A stretch of 64,000 nucleotides of DNA from Bartonella sp. M0283. GTDB taxonomy: Bacteria > Pseudomonadota > Alphaproteobacteria > Rhizobiales > Rhizobiaceae. The notes under the pieces are model-generated. The model made no database searches, had not been told where the DNA came from, and saw only the letters and a program-made list of their open reading frames with translations. A program made the position numbers and the translations under genes. The DNA lies in NCBI RefSeq assembly GCF_016100455.1, contig NZ_JACFSK010000001.1:2046001-2110000 (forward strand), in the 5' to 3' direction. Below are positions 63,614 to 64,000 of this stretch, in pieces (position 1 is the first letter of the stretch; every line of letters starts with the position of its first letter).

Positions 63614-64000
63614 ATGGTTGCACGTATTACGACTGTTGCCTTTTCCGGCATTGAAGCTTTACCTGTCGATGTACAGGTCATGATTGCCAATGGCAAAATG
63701 GGGATGTCCATTGTAGGCCTTGCCGACAAGGCGGTTGCAGAAAGTCGCGAACGCGTGCAGGCAGCACTTCACGCCTGTGGATTGTCCATGCCGATCAAAC
63801 GCATTACGGTCAATCTAGCACCGGCCGATCTACCCAAGGAAGGTTCCCATTATGATCTGCCGATAGCCGTCGGGCTTATGGTCGGAATGGAGCTTTTACC
63901 CCCTGAAATTGGGCAAAAATACGTTGTTATGGGGGAATTGGGACTGGATGGTTCTATCGCACCGGTGAGCGGTGTTCTACCGGCCGCCATGGCAGCCGTT
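63614..64000 (+). CDS. comM: YifB/ComM-family Mg chelatase-like AAA ATPase (partial)
   Basis: The first 129 codons of a gene that runs past the window end. The N-terminus MVARITTVAFSGIEALPVDVQV and the block VGLADKAVAESRERVQAAL match YifB/ComM proteins, as does RITVNLAPADLPKEGSHYDLPIAVGLM. Together these form the N-terminal ComM (chelatase_I) domain. ComM is a branch-migration helicase that aids integration of incoming DNA during natural transformation in Vibrio and Haemophilus. GAG lies about 10 bases before the ATG. It is divergent from tamA. Confidence 0.93.
   Translation, partial: MVARITTVAFSGIEALPVDVQVMIANGKMGMSIVGLADKAVAESRERVQAALHACGLSMPIKRITVNLAPADLPKEGSHYDLPIAVGLMVGMELLPPEIGQKYVVMGELGLDGSIAPVSGVLPAAMAAV

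Overview
The window looks like a chromosomal segment of an alphaproteobacterium of the order Hyphomicrobiales (Rhizobiales). It is most likely Bartonellaceae or a close relative, and the moderate GC content would suit a bee-gut-type Bartonella; that genus guess is inference. The main evidence is gene content and order: pckA divergent from chvI-chvG, followed by hprK, EIIA and HPr; an ahcY / DivL-type kinase / tsaE-fusion / nucleotidyltransferase / addB / addA / trxA block; class I LysRS; tamA-tamB; and an intergenic repeat with a GAAAAGTGTGAA core that I associate with Rhizobiales genomes. No rRNA, tRNA, CRISPR array, insertion sequence or prophage was recognised.

Layout. 0-8 kb: the tail of an unknown gene, cell-envelope proteins of unknown function (a polytopic membrane protein, a COG3904-like periplasmic protein, a DUF992 protein with a histidine/lysine heptad tail, a Spy/LTXXQ-like Pro-rich protein), a DMT-family permease, a STM3941-like protein and an SLT-type lipoprotein. 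8-11 kb: a large autotransporter, divergent from the lipoprotein across a region with a CtrA-like box. 11-18.8 kb: rmuC, then def-fmt-truA, ppk2, a periplasmic binding protein, an NADP-dependent oxidoreductase and a TRIC-type channel. 19-25.3 kb: the ChvG/ChvI acid and envelope-stress system with an incomplete PTS (HPr, EIIA, HprK) and divergent pckA. 25-36 kb: ribosome rescue (arfB), a BON-LysM protein, alkB, a PCuAC copper chaperone with a small Cys-containing secreted protein, a stand-alone Lrp-type sensor domain, a terB-like gene, lysK-type LysRS, prfC, an XRE regulator and trxA. 36-48.7 kb: a tightly packed minus-strand operon (divL-like kinase, TsaE-kinase fusion, murU-like, addB, addA, trxA) with ahcY just upstream.

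48.7-56 kb is an AT-rich accessory island with an FkbM methyltransferase and five glycosyltransferases in two divergent groups, probably building a surface glycan. 56-63.3 kb holds thpR and the tamA-tamB pair, whose products help insert outer-membrane proteins such as the autotransporter at 8.2-10.7 kb. The window ends inside a comM/yifB-type AAA gene.

Points that stand out: a tyrosine in place of the phospho-accepting histidine in the DivL-like kinase; TsaE fused to an AmgK-like sugar kinase next to a MurU-like nucleotidyltransferase; a perfect 11-bp palindrome upstream of ahcY; a (GGTTTC)6 hexamer tract; and a hairpin-forming interspersed repeat family. I did not find a clearly new multi-gene system. 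The glycan island and the TsaE/AmgK/MurU arrangement are the best candidates for follow-up.
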